The notes: a model not told the origin generated them from the sequence alone. DNA of 40,166 nucleotides from DASZBX01 sp035943635 (GCA_035943635.1 DASZBX010000123.1:1-40166); one strand, 5' to 3'; counted from the first letter of the stretch, positions 7,060 through 14,275 are shown. Program-made: numbers and translations.

Positions 7060-8644
7060 CTTGGATGTACCTTGGCATCGTCAGCGGCAGTTCCGTTTCA
7101 AATACTTTCAATGCGCAGGTCGTCTTGTTATTCTCCATGAACTCTATGAGCTTGGCCTCTGTTTCATGCTTCGTGCCTAGGATTGCATTCATCCCGTCGA
7201 GACCGTTTGATTTTACAAGTTGTGGTTCTAAGGTTGGATAGTTTGAATCGTCACCCACATAGACTTCGATGTTTGGAAACGTGAGATAGTTACCACAACG
7301 ATCCTGACGCACCTCTGCTGCATCTTTCCCATCGTTGTCTGTGACAACAGCGATGCGATTTTGAGGCAGCAAACACGCAATGTCGAGGAACCGCTTAAAG
7401 GTAAGCCCTCGGGCGTTGATGACATCTACCCCATTATCTACCGGGAGACAGCGATGCGCGTCGAGATACGCCCGCTGAACGACGAGCTCATCTGATGGTC
7501 CTTCGACGAGGATCGACCGTCGAGCAAGCACCACTCGAAGTGTGTCGTAACCGGAGAGCTTGCGGAAGTAGTCTTGCGTATCGGCTGGCAAGCTATCAAT
7601 GCGATGCCCTTTTTCGGGGGAGAGCAGAATCAGCTTCTCCAATCCGAGCTTATTCAAGACGTACGAACTGTGCGTCGTGACGAACACCTGTTTACCTACG
7701 CACTTGTCGCTGATCTTTTTCATCAGCTTGCCAAGGTTGAGAAACGACAAGTGATTTTCTGGCTCTTCAATCAGGACGATGTGTGCCTCGTCCACTTTCT
7801 TGCCGAGTGCCAGCAGAATTTTGAGCGTGTTCTGTTCGCCCTTCCCTACATACTGGACGGGGAGATCATCCAGATGAGGAACGATATTGCTTTCCCAACT
7901 CGACTTCTGTGACACGTCTATAGCGAGTGACAGAGCACGATCACTTACCTCGCTCGGCCCCCCGCCAAGCTGTTGGTTAATCTTCATGATCGCCTCGTCC
8001 TCCGAGAACGCTTCACGGAGGCTGCGATAGGCCCTCGACAGCTCGACTCGTTCGGACAATTCAAGGTGCGAGTTGAGGATGCCGCTGAGGTAGTAGTCGA
8101 CACCGTTCTGAAGCTGGATGTTGGAGGCATCAATCAACGAGGCTCTGGCCGGAACACTGTGGAACGTGATACCCAAACCTCGAAAGTCCAGCCATTCGAC
8201 TTTATAATATTCCGTTGGTACCACTTTGACCTGCATCGGCTTCTTGATGAATTCCGAGTAGTCCGCTGCGTAATCTGGGTTGAGCGCGACTCTCACGCGC
8301 ACACCGGGCTCGTCAGCTTTGAGAAGGTTGTTCGTGCCTGACAGTGAGGCAGGTGCGGTCTTGTCGAGAAACAGGTCGATGATGATTTCCGGTGGCGTAG
8401 GAGCCTTTTTATCGCGCAAACCCTCGATGTACTCGCGGACCGCATCCTTGTGGAACAAGTAGGGAGAAAGCTCCTGCACCAAGCTTCGTCCGCGTAGCCG
8501 ACATGTCAGTGCCAAGCTGATTGCTTCAAGTATCGTCGACTTCCCCGCATCGTTATCTCCAACAAGAATATTTATCCTGTCGTCGAATTCGAGCGTGAAA
8601 TTGCGAAACGTTCTGTAATTTTGGATAACGATCTTACTGAGCAT
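7046..8644 (-). CDS. gajA: OLD-family ATPase/TOPRIM nuclease, GajA-like
   Basis: This 532-residue protein joins an ABC/SMC-type ATPase to a C-terminal TOPRIM nuclease. The ATPase shows Walker A GDNDAGKST (29-37), a signature-like GKGEQN (267-272), Walker B IVLIEEPENHL (290-300) and an H-loop TTHSS (323-327). The TOPRIM domain shows the glutamate motif LVEGPSDE (379-386) and the acidic pair TDNDG (435-439) that would hold metal. Length and order match GajA (about 580 residues). With the coupled UvrD-like gene downstream this is the gajA-gajB order of Gabija, which senses nucleotide depletion during phage replication and nicks DNA. The GajA assignment is by architecture only; generic class 2 OLD is the fallback. 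Confidence 0.8.
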   Translation of the reverse strand: MLSKIVIQNYRTFRNFTLEFDDRINILVGDNDAGKSTILEAISLALTCRLRGRSLVQELSPYLFHKDAVREYIEGLRDKKAPTPPEIIIDLFLDKTAPASLSGTNNLLKADEPGVRVRVALNPDYAADYSEFIKKPMQVKVVPTEYYKVEWLDFRGLGITFHSVPARASLIDASNIQLQNGVDYYLSGILNSHLELSERVELSRAYRSLREAFSEDEAIMKINQQLGGGPSEVSDRALSLAIDVSQKSSWESNIVPHLDDLPVQYVGKGEQNTLKILLALGKKVDEAHIVLIEEPENHLSFLNLGKLMKKISDKCVGKQVFVTTHSSYVLNKLGLEKLILLSPEKGHRIDSLPADTQDYFRKLSGYDTLRVVLARRSILVEGPSDELVVQRAYLDAHRCLPVDNGVDVINARGLTFKRFLDIACLLPQNRIAVVTDNDGKDAAEVRQDRCGNYLTFPNIEVYVGDDSNYPTLEPQLVKSNGLDGMNAILGTKHETEAKLIEFMENNKTTCALKVFETELPLTMPRYIQDAVA

Positions 8645-8673
8645 CGTATGGCCCCCACTTAAATGCCAAGTCC

Positions 8674-8679
8674 ATTATA
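8674..8679 (-). promoter_or_regulatory. -10 element for the OLD/UvrD operon
   Basis: On the minus strand TATAAT lies about 30 bp upstream of the ATG at 8644, with GGGGGCC as ribosome site in between. No clear -35 hexamer is seen at the right spacing, so an activator or extended -10 may be used. The rest of 8680-8860 shows no gene. Confidence 0.5.
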
Positions 8680-8860
8680 TAGAAGACCGCGAACTAAAGC
8701 GATCACTGCTTGATTGATCACGCCCAGGCAGAACGGGCAGACCTCACTCAGGGCTTCAGCAGCGTAGCAGTACGGGACTGTCCGGCTTATCTAAATGGAT
8801 AAACTAGCTCACGCGTTCGAACAAACTCGGTCCATCCAACGCAGTACACACACCCAGTTG

Positions 8861-9065
8861 ATCCACCGCATCAACCTCACGCCAGCCGCGGCCTCTAGGC
8901 TGGCTCTGTTCAGTGCGCTCTGCGGTCCCCTCTGGTCGAGGTCGATCTACCGAGTTGAGTTCGTGCCGTAGGTACGGGCGTCCTCGACCGCAGTCGGCGG
9001 AAAGGGTAGATCGGGAAGACCTCGGCGACTCCTAGTGAGCAGTGATCGCGCACACAGAAGGCGCC
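8861..9065. repeat. Degenerate direct repeat, copy B
   Basis: This is the partner of the copy at 5730-5935, in the same orientation. The best-matched blocks are 8901-8930 and 8981-9000. Here the second reading frame has lost its ATG (GGG in its place) but still resembles the other copy (GTAERTEQ against MTAVRTKQ). The two copies bracket the OLD/UvrD operon. Confidence 0.55.
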
Positions 9066-9174
9066 CCATCAAACGAGGCGCCTCCGACGCGTTGATCCTG
9101 CCGACCTTCTCGATGCCGGCGGGGCGCTCCTGAACGAGCTCTCCTAGCCGGACGATGAAGGTGCTGCCAATCAA
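8947..9174 (-). CDS. Short ORF overlapping repeat copy B, possibly a decayed gene
   Basis: This frame of 75 residues starts with TTG, overlapping the stop of another small frame (9171-9377, 68 residues with a hydrophobic C-terminus). Its C-terminal part (LPFPPTAVEDARTYGTNS) is similar to the peptide read in copy A, which supports past coding use. The start is weak and no ribosome site is clear. I would treat both frames as remnants unless homologues show otherwise. Confidence 0.3.
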   Translation of the reverse strand: MIGSTFIVRLGELVQERPAGIEKVGRINASEAPRLMGRLLCARSLLTRSRRGLPDLPFPPTAVEDARTYGTNSTR

Positions 9175-9348
9175 GCCGGTTTCAGGGCTACACAGATCGT
9201 CAGCACGATGCCGAGCACAGAGGCAAGTGTGAGGTCTTCTACCAGACGGCGACGTGCGACGCAGCGAGGTGATTCACGGCGCACGATCAACGATCGATGG
9301 CGCGCACGATTTGTTGAGCCCCAAACGACCGAGGCAAGAAATGGTCGC

Positions 9349-9807
9349 TTAGCTAATCGCCGTGACATCAAGTGCATCCTGTTTCAAGTGACCGAGAGCT
9401 TTTTGCCATGCTTCCGCTCTCGCTACGTCGTTGTACTTGTCTGAAACCGGCCAGTGGTCGGTGCAGTTGGCGCAACGGTATTCATCGACATCATGCAAGT
9501 CAATCTCACTCGCATTTAAGATGTCCTTGGCAAGACCACTCTCGCTCACAGTGTAGCGCCGCGAGCATACGATATAACACTCTAATTCGTCACGGGTACA
9601 TGATGCGTTGCCTTCACAATCACAAACACCACTAAGGTCTCCTTGCAACTCGCGCTGTACTAGAAAGGTGTACGCAGCATCGATAATTCCATTGCCGTGA
9701 TAGTCGTCCCGTACTTTGCACAGGTCCATGAGATGACCTATAAGGTGTGTCGCTTCTACTAGTAGGTCACCTTCGTCTCCATGTATGCGCTGTTCTACTT
9801 TGTTCAT
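9349..9807 (-). CDS. Cysteine-rich hypothetical protein
   Basis: This 152-residue acidic protein has a strong AAGGAGGAT ribosome site. The N-terminal half is helical. The second half has seven cysteines at about 62, 64, 70, 77, 81, 112 and 115, including a CxC and a CxxC (CANC), suggesting one or two bound zinc ions. The last 40 residues are again helical (SDKYNDVARAEAWQKALGHL). No family is recognised. It is transcribed from a strong promoter with two repressor-like repeats and a structured leader, which suggests tight control. It sits downstream of the replication-relaxation gene in the same direction but has its own promoter. Confidence 0.6.
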   Translation of the reverse strand: MNKVEQRIHGDEGDLLVEATHLIGHLMDLCKVRDDYHGNGIIDAAYTFLVQRELQGDLSGVCDCEGNASCTRDELECYIVCSRRYTVSESGLAKDILNASEIDLHDVDEYRCANCTDHWPVSDKYNDVARAEAWQKALGHLKQDALDVTAIS

Positions 9808-9828
9808 ATCGGATCCTCCTTATGCTTG

Positions 9829-9871
9829 CCAGAGCACCAGAAAGAAGCTATATTAGTAGCTGGAGCTCTGG
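9829..9871 (-). promoter_or_regulatory. Structured 5' leader of the Cys-rich gene
   Basis: In the transcript, CCAGAGC (9871-9865) pairs with GCTCTGG (9835-9829). An inner AGCTA/TATAGCT can pair too. The stem ends just before the AAGGAGGAT site. It could stabilise the message or gate translation. Confidence 0.4.
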
Positions 9872-9901
9872 TACCATCAGGGCTCTTTTTTGTATACTCT
9901 T

Positions 9902-9947
9902 ATTATAATTCATTCACCCCTGTTGATCAATAGATTCCACCCCTGTT
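9902..9947 (-). promoter_or_regulatory. Promoter with two operator-like AACAGGGGTG repeats
   Basis: On the minus strand TTGATC (9930-9925), a 17-bp spacer and TATAAT (9907-9902) form a near-consensus promoter for the Cys-rich gene. AACAGGGGTG occurs twice in direct orientation, at 9947-9938 just upstream of the -35 and at 9924-9915 inside the spacer. The two are 23 bp apart, about two helical turns. This placement is that of a repressor site. The same word recurs at 2459. Confidence 0.65.
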
Positions 9948-9975
9948 AAGGCCGTAGTAAATACAACGGCCTTAA
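9946..9975. terminator. Inverted repeat at the 3' end of the replication-relaxation gene
   Basis: TTAAGGCCGT (9946-9955) and ACGGCCTTAA (9966-9975) are perfect 10-bp arms overlapping the stop codon. No long T-run follows, so termination strength is uncertain. Confidence 0.5.
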
Positions 9976-10649
9976 AGACTCATCAGGCTGGTAATAAGCT
10001 CCCCGATGAGCACTGCCTTGACCATCTCCCTCTGTTCTTCGGGGAGCTTCTGGATGAGCCTCCCGATCTCTGCCTTACGTGCCTGCTGTCGCACGACGAA
10101 GACCACGTAGGGGAAGTACTCCTCACTACTGTTCTCCGCCGCCCGCCAGTAGCCTGAGATCTTCTCCGTCAAGCGGATGGGTCGCTCAGTCCCGAGGTCA
10201 ATCTCTAGAAAGTAGCTCCCCGTCCGTTGCTGGTGAGGGAAGTCGAGCACGGCAAACAGGTCTGCCCGCACTGGTGGAACGGGAAGCTCTACGTCCCAGC
10301 GCTTCAGCACGAGGACACCAGATTTCTCCGCCCGCCGGAGTTCAAGGTAGGTGTCGGCGATCATGAGGGCGTGGTCACTCACCACGGCTGACGGACGCCC
10401 TTCGACTTCAAACAGCGCCCGGCCGTACCTCCCGAGCTGATACACGTAGGGACTCGTCCCGCCCTTATCCCCGTGAGCTCGACGCCCCACACGTGCAAGG
10501 TAGCCGAGCCGCACCAACCGCCGCAGCACGGTGTTTGGGACGGAGTGCGAGCGGTCGGCAAAGAGGAGTTCGCTTATATGTAGCGAAGAGAGCTGGGTGA
10601 ACGTGCCAACTAGCTTCAGGATGTCGGTGTCTCGGGGGGTCATTTCCAT
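9972..10649 (-). CDS. Replication-relaxation family protein
   Basis: This 225-residue protein begins with a winged-helix segment (TPRDTDILKLVGTFTQLSSL, then VLRRLVRLGYLARVG). A catalytic-like core follows (GVLVLKRWDVELPVPPVRADLFAVLDFP, then SYFLEIDLGTERPIRLTEKI). This matches the Replic_Relax family found on plasmids and integrative elements of Gram-positive bacteria, where it is linked to replication or initiation of transfer. Biochemistry in the family is poorly defined. It lies 141 bp downstream of the coupling ATPase gene, in the same direction. A sequence AGTCACGTAGT (10668-10678) shared with two sites near 18.8 and 20.4 kb lies about 20 bp before its ATG. Confidence 0.75.
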   Translation of the reverse strand: MEMTPRDTDILKLVGTFTQLSSLHISELLFADRSHSVPNTVLRRLVRLGYLARVGRRAHGDKGGTSPYVYQLGRYGRALFEVEGRPSAVVSDHALMIADTYLELRRAEKSGVLVLKRWDVELPVPPVRADLFAVLDFPHQQRTGSYFLEIDLGTERPIRLTEKISGYWRAAENSSEEYFPYVVFVVRQQARKAEIGRLIQKLPEEQREMVKAVLIGELITSLMSL

Positions 10650-10790
10650 GGTGTCAGGTTCCTATAGAGTCACGTAGTGATAGAGGTGGGTGTTCTCCCT
10701 GTTCAGAGGGGGTATGGGGGTAGTCCAATAACTAGGGCTGTTCTACCCCTGCGCTAGGGGGTTGGGCTGGGCCTGCGCTACGAGCCCGCA
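10650..10790. other. Intergenic gap with GGGGTA-type repeats
   Basis: The gap contains GGGGTATGGGGGTAGTCC (10710-10726) and GTTCTACCCCTGCG (10740-10753). Both are close to the AACAGGGGTAGTC word at 2459. A short inverted repeat CCCCT/AGGGG (10746-10760) is also present. The gap probably carries the promoter of the replication-relaxation gene and sites for the same regulator. Confidence 0.4.
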
Positions 10791-13085
10791 CTACTCGTTC
10801 CACGCCTTTCCGCCGAACTTTCGCTTCTGGCTCGCCGCTCGGCCGAGCGGCGGCGTCCCACGCCGCCGTGAGATTTCTGCTTCTACCTCGGCAGCAGGTC
10901 TTCCATATGCCTTACGCGAAAGCTCCCGCACCCGGTCGGCAAGCCCTGTCGGATCACGAGGCGGCAAGGTAACCGCTGTCATTGGGGCACTCACGCCGCC
11001 GCTCGTTGCGAGCCGCATAATTACCTCGAAACGAGCTTGGTTGGTGAAGTCGTCCTCGGTGACGCTGCGACCAAACTGGCGCGCAAACGAGCGGGCCTCA
11101 TCGGCAGAAGTCTGGAACACCACCGTTGAACGGGCGTTGTTCTGGGTGGCGTCCTGCAACTCTTTGGTGAGCTGGCCGAGGAACTGATGCGCCACCGTCA
11201 TTGCGAGGCCAAGGCTGCGCGCCTGAGCGAACATGTCGGCCGGTGAGATGGGGAGGTTCAGGAAGTCCTGAAACTCATCGAGGTAGAGCATCGTAGGTCT
11301 GTCAGGACTCGCGGCACCGCTCAGTACCGCGCTCCAGATGGAATTAAGCAGCAGACTGCCCAGCAGGCCGGCTGTCTCCTTGCCCTCGGTAGAACGGCCG
11401 AGATTAACGAGCAGGATCTTATTTCCTCGGATCACCTCGCGGAGGTCGATAGTGCTGGAGCTCTGCCCGATAATGTTCCGGATCGAGCGGCGATTGTTGA
11501 GCTGCCAGATGCGATCTGAGAGCGGCTTGAAGTACTGCTCCCTCTGCGCACGGGGCAGACTGGTAATTTCCTGCCACCAATGCGCCAGTTCCTCGACATG
11601 TGAGACGCCACGGATCAGGTCATCCGAGAACTGCTGCTGGTTGCCCTTCGGTACGCTCAGCGCGCCCATGTCCGCGAACGTCATCTGTCCACGTGTGCCC
11701 TCGCTCATGAGAAGCGTCAGGATCAGGTGGTAGAAGCCCTGCCGAACACGCACTCCACGGGCATCCTGCGGATACAAGTGGTCGAAGAGCCGTTGGATGT
11801 CGGCGGCGACCACGTACGGCGAGCCCTGCAAGATGTTGAAGCCGATCGGGTATTCCGTGTCGGTCACGTCCAGGAGCACAACGTCTTGAAGGCGCCGTTT
11901 TGGCACGCGGTCGAGTGCCGCTTGAAAGAGGTCGCCCTTGCTCTCAATGAGGATGACGCCGCGGCCATCCTCCATGTCCTGAACAATCAAGTTGCTCAGC
12001 AGCGCCGTCTTGCCCGATCCGGTTGGCCCGACGACTTGGAGGTGTTGAGCCGACTCGATCTGACCGAGGGCCAACAGCCGTTCATCGGCGGGGAAGTTGG
12101 AGCGAGCAATCACGCGACCGACGCGCGGTACTGCACCTGTCGCCGGAAGGTGACGTGTCCGGCTGCGTGGCAGCCCGGCAATATGTGGTTGCCCGATCGG
12201 CCACGAGACCAGACTGACCAACTCACTCGCCGATAGCTTCGCCGGGAACAGCATCGGCGCGGCGGCCTGGTGGACACGCTCGATCACCTTGCTCGTGCGG
12301 GTGAGAGCTCGCTTCCTGAAGCGGGTGTCTGGGCTCCGCACGCTGTGGAGGCTGTCATGCACTCTGGAGAGAAGGCGTTCGGCGTTCAACTTGTCGGCGG
12401 CCTTTACCGCTACCCGCAGCACAGCAAGAAAGTTCGGTTCACTCAGCTTGGCGCGACGATCGGCAATTTCGTCCTTGTCCGCACTACGCGACCCCACCAG
12501 GAGCTGACCGACCACGCTGTAGCCGCTGGCTCGCATGTCGTGGTCTTGCTTCGGAAGGTGTTCGTTCACAGCAGGCGCCACTACCCACTGAAGCAGCAAC
12601 GCTTCACCTCGGCGGAGGCTCTGCATGTTGGTAAGGACACTGGCTGACACTGCATCAACGTCGTGGATGTTGAGACGACGGCTGGGGTTCGTCAGACCAA
12701 GCTCCACCGCTGTCGTCCATTGGTGCTCGGGTTCATCGTCTTCGGGTGTCACCGTCATGCCGGGAACCAGTGAACGGAGCTGGGGAACGATGTAGTCCGC
12801 TGCCCCGCGTGGCACGCGCAACCGGTGGACGATGCCGAGATCCGTCGCCCCTACCTCGAACACCATGGACGGCATGTTCAAGAAGCCGTCAGGCCGCCCG
12901 CGAAGCGTGCCGCTGACTGAGTGCAGCCATTTCATCACCTCAGCACTGGCAAGCTCTGTGGGGAAGGTCAAGCGGTATGAGAGACGTGGCTTATCTGATT
13001 CCTTCATCGTTTCGAGTCCCAAGAAAATGGCGCTGGGGAGAAGCGCCAAGGCAAAAGCAACAATGGGCAGCAAAGTGGGACTCAT
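10791..13085 (-). CDS. TraD/VirD4-type conjugative coupling ATPase
   Basis: This 764-residue protein has an N-terminal hydrophobic segment (about 3-23) for membrane anchoring. A long segment of unknown role runs to about 330. A RecA-like ATPase follows with Walker A GPTGSGKT (353-360), ESKGD (382-386), Walker B MLYLDEFQDF (599-608) and a C-terminal TraM-recognition-like region (SPADMFAQARSLGLAMTVAH). Such hexameric pumps feed relaxase-bound DNA into a type IV secretion channel. No relaxase, VirB4 or channel genes are visible beside it, so either they lie outside the window or the element relies on another system. Upstream lie the small ORFs at 13136-14094, likely in one operon. Confidence 0.85.
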   Translation of the reverse strand: MSPTLLPIVAFALALLPSAIFLGLETMKESDKPRLSYRLTFPTELASAEVMKWLHSVSGTLRGRPDGFLNMPSMVFEVGATDLGIVHRLRVPRGAADYIVPQLRSLVPGMTVTPEDDEPEHQWTTAVELGLTNPSRRLNIHDVDAVSASVLTNMQSLRRGEALLLQWVVAPAVNEHLPKQDHDMRASGYSVVGQLLVGSRSADKDEIADRRAKLSEPNFLAVLRVAVKAADKLNAERLLSRVHDSLHSVRSPDTRFRKRALTRTSKVIERVHQAAAPMLFPAKLSASELVSLVSWPIGQPHIAGLPRSRTRHLPATGAVPRVGRVIARSNFPADERLLALGQIESAQHLQVVGPTGSGKTALLSNLIVQDMEDGRGVILIESKGDLFQAALDRVPKRRLQDVVLLDVTDTEYPIGFNILQGSPYVVAADIQRLFDHLYPQDARGVRVRQGFYHLILTLLMSEGTRGQMTFADMGALSVPKGNQQQFSDDLIRGVSHVEELAHWWQEITSLPRAQREQYFKPLSDRIWQLNNRRSIRNIIGQSSSTIDLREVIRGNKILLVNLGRSTEGKETAGLLGSLLLNSIWSAVLSGAASPDRPTMLYLDEFQDFLNLPISPADMFAQARSLGLAMTVAHQFLGQLTKELQDATQNNARSTVVFQTSADEARSFARQFGRSVTEDDFTNQARFEVIMRLATSGGVSAPMTAVTLPPRDPTGLADRVRELSRKAYGRPAAEVEAEISRRRGTPPLGRAASQKRKFGGKAWNE

Positions 13086-13135
13086 GCTGATCTATTTTCT
13101 CATATCACCATGAGTCTCAGCTGTTGTTTCTTTTC

Positions 13136-13294
13136 CTACCACCGCGTCATCCGGTGATAGATGAAGCCCATCACGACGACGACAATCAGCGCGGCGATGA
13201 GGTAGGGCACCAGCGGTGCAACGACCCACCACACCACCTTGACGGCGAAGGCCGCCAGCAGCAGTGTGACGAGCAAGGCCCGAGTTTTTCTCAT
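13136..13294 (-). CDS. 52-residue two-segment membrane protein
   Basis: This small gene is read from the ATG at 13294, nine bases after AAGGGAG; an ATG at 13303 is too close to that site. The product has a basic start (MRKTRALL) and two hydrophobic stretches (LLVTLLLAAFAVKVVWWVV and YLIAALIVVVVMGFIY), then a basic end (HRMTRW). It is a typical small inner-membrane protein of a transfer operon and could assist the coupling ATPase whose gene starts 51 bp downstream. No family is recognised. Confidence 0.65.
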   Translation of the reverse strand: MRKTRALLVTLLLAAFAVKVVWWVVAPLVPYLIAALIVVVVMGFIYHRMTRW

Positions 13295-13360
13295 GCGTGT
13301 CATCTCCCTTTGAATGGAGCCGACCCACGGTCGAGGCCGGCGGAGGATTGGAACCGAGGC

Positions 13361-13401
13361 ATCAAACGCCCGGTCCCCAGAGTGAGGGCCGGGCGTTTGA
13401 T
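13361..13401. terminator. 13-bp perfect hairpin between two small genes
   Basis: ATCAAACGCCCGG (13361-13373) and CCGGGCGTTTGAT (13389-13401) enclose 15 nt. It lies between the 70-residue and 52-residue genes, without a T-run. It could attenuate the operon or protect message ends. Confidence 0.55.
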
Positions 13402-13411
13402 CACGGTGCTT

Positions 13412-13624
13412 CTAGTCGCGCTGCTGGTACTCGTTGATGAGCCGCTCGGCAACGCGCTCGGTAGCGGCGGCATCGTGCATGCCGAAGAGCATGGCGGTCT
13501 CGATCTCGCGCTCCCGCTTCTTCCGGGCGATGCGGATCATGTGGGGCACCACAACCTTCCGGTACCACTTGATGAGGCGGTAGATCCCGTAGATCACCGC
13601 AGCAAGGATGATGAAGCCGATCAT
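13412..13624 (-). CDS. 70-residue membrane-anchored basic protein
   Basis: The start is the ATG at 13624, preceded by AAGGAGAACGAA; longer frames upstream lack a ribosome site. One N-terminal hydrophobic segment (MIGFIILAAVIYGIYRLIKW) is followed by a basic patch (RIARKKRERE). An amphipathic helix ends QQRD. It resembles small membrane components of conjugative regions but has no recognised family. It follows the 71-residue gene by 10 bp, with its ribosome site inside or at the end of that frame. Confidence 0.6.
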   Translation of the reverse strand: MIGFIILAAVIYGIYRLIKWYRKVVVPHMIRIARKKREREIETAMLFGMHDAAATERVAERLINEYQQRD

Positions 13625-13634
13625 TTCGTTCTCC

Positions 13635-13850
13635 TTAGTCGAGTTCTTCGTCGGTGGTGATGTCTTCTTCTGTGAGCGCCCGATCACCGCTAGCGAAGAG
13701 CACCGTGATGCGCCGCTTGATCGTTGAGCGACGGTGCCTCTTCGGTTCCGGCTGGCTGAGCTGGGACCCAAGCTCGATTCCAGCGAGGTAGGCGGCATCA
13801 ACGGGGCTGTACCGATCTACCTTGGTTCGCTGTTCTTCGCGCCCAGACAT
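13635..13850 (-). CDS. 71-residue hypothetical protein
   Basis: This frame starts at an ATG overlapping the stop of the preceding 32-residue frame (TGATG), suggesting translational coupling. The middle is very basic (EPKRHRRSTIKRR) and the tail acidic (TEEDITTDEELD). No domain is recognised. It is supported mainly by its place in a chain of tightly spaced same-strand genes leading into the coupling ATPase. Confidence 0.5.
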   Translation of the reverse strand: MSGREEQRTKVDRYSPVDAAYLAGIELGSQLSQPEPKRHRRSTIKRRITVLFASGDRALTEEDITTDEELD

Positions 13851-13948
13851 CAGTGGCCGCCGAAGTTACGGATGTCTCGGGCGGTGCCGTCCGAGAACGC
13901 CCTCACGATCGGGGCGACGAGCGACGTCATGAACGGGTCGTCCTGCAT
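13850..13948 (-). CDS. 32-residue ORF, probably the 3' part of a frameshifted small gene
   Basis: The frame reads MQDDPFMTSLVAPIVRAFSD and ends RNFGGH, with AGGAAGG just before its ATG. It overlaps the end of the 55-residue frame (13927-14094) in another register. One extra base in the AAGGG run near 13952 would fuse the two into one protein of about 81 residues. So this is either a coupled micro-gene or the product of a frameshift, programmed or sequence error. Confidence 0.4.
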   Translation of the reverse strand: MQDDPFMTSLVAPIVRAFSDGTARDIRNFGGH

Positions 13949-14094
13949 GAACCCTTCCTCGCCTCGAACATCAGGTTCGCAGCCGTCTCCTGCTCGCGCT
14001 GCTGCATCGCCCGCTGCGGCTTGGATGCCCTCGACATCACGCTCTTGCGGTCGCCGGGTTGGCCGAGGCCACCCAACATCAACTCGCTACACAT
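13927..14094 (-). CDS. 55-residue ORF, first gene of the transfer-region operon
   Basis: The ATG at 14094 has a strong GGAGGAAAGCAG leader. The product is polar with Gln/Glu/Arg-rich helix (QRAMQQREQETAANLMFEAR). It ends just after entering the overlap with the 32-residue frame. No family is recognised. The strong ribosome site makes real translation likely, even if the end is altered by a frameshift. Confidence 0.45.
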   Translation of the reverse strand: MCSELMLGGLGQPGDRKSVMSRASKPQRAMQQREQETAANLMFEARKGSCRTTRS

Positions 14095-14239
14095 CTGCTT
14101 TCCTCCATCAAGTCGCGATGCTGGGCCGGTAGAAGCCCTGCACCTACGGCGAGCCGGTCTGGTGACTAGCTCGCCACGACTAAGAGTGGAGCATCATCCC
14201 GTTCAGCGTCAAGCCCCCGTACGCAAGTTCATTACGCTC

Positions 14240-14275
14240 TTGTTGGTCAGCTCACCGAACAGGTATGATGGCCCC
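14240..14275 (+). promoter_or_regulatory. Promoter giving a leaderless TetR message
   Basis: TTGTTG (14240-14245), 18 bp, TATGAT (14264-14269). The ATG at 14276 is exactly where transcription should begin, and no ribosome site precedes it. Confidence 0.6.

Noticed and set aside
13092..13328. A 78-residue minus-strand ORF upstream of the coupling ATPase
   Set aside because: An overlapping frame (13136-13294) has a proper ribosome site and encodes a clear two-segment membrane protein.
13853..14275. An N-terminal extension of about 140 residues on TetR 1
   Set aside because: Promoter elements at 14240-14269 place transcription start at the ATG at 14276. The opposite strand holds ribosome-site-led small ORFs there.
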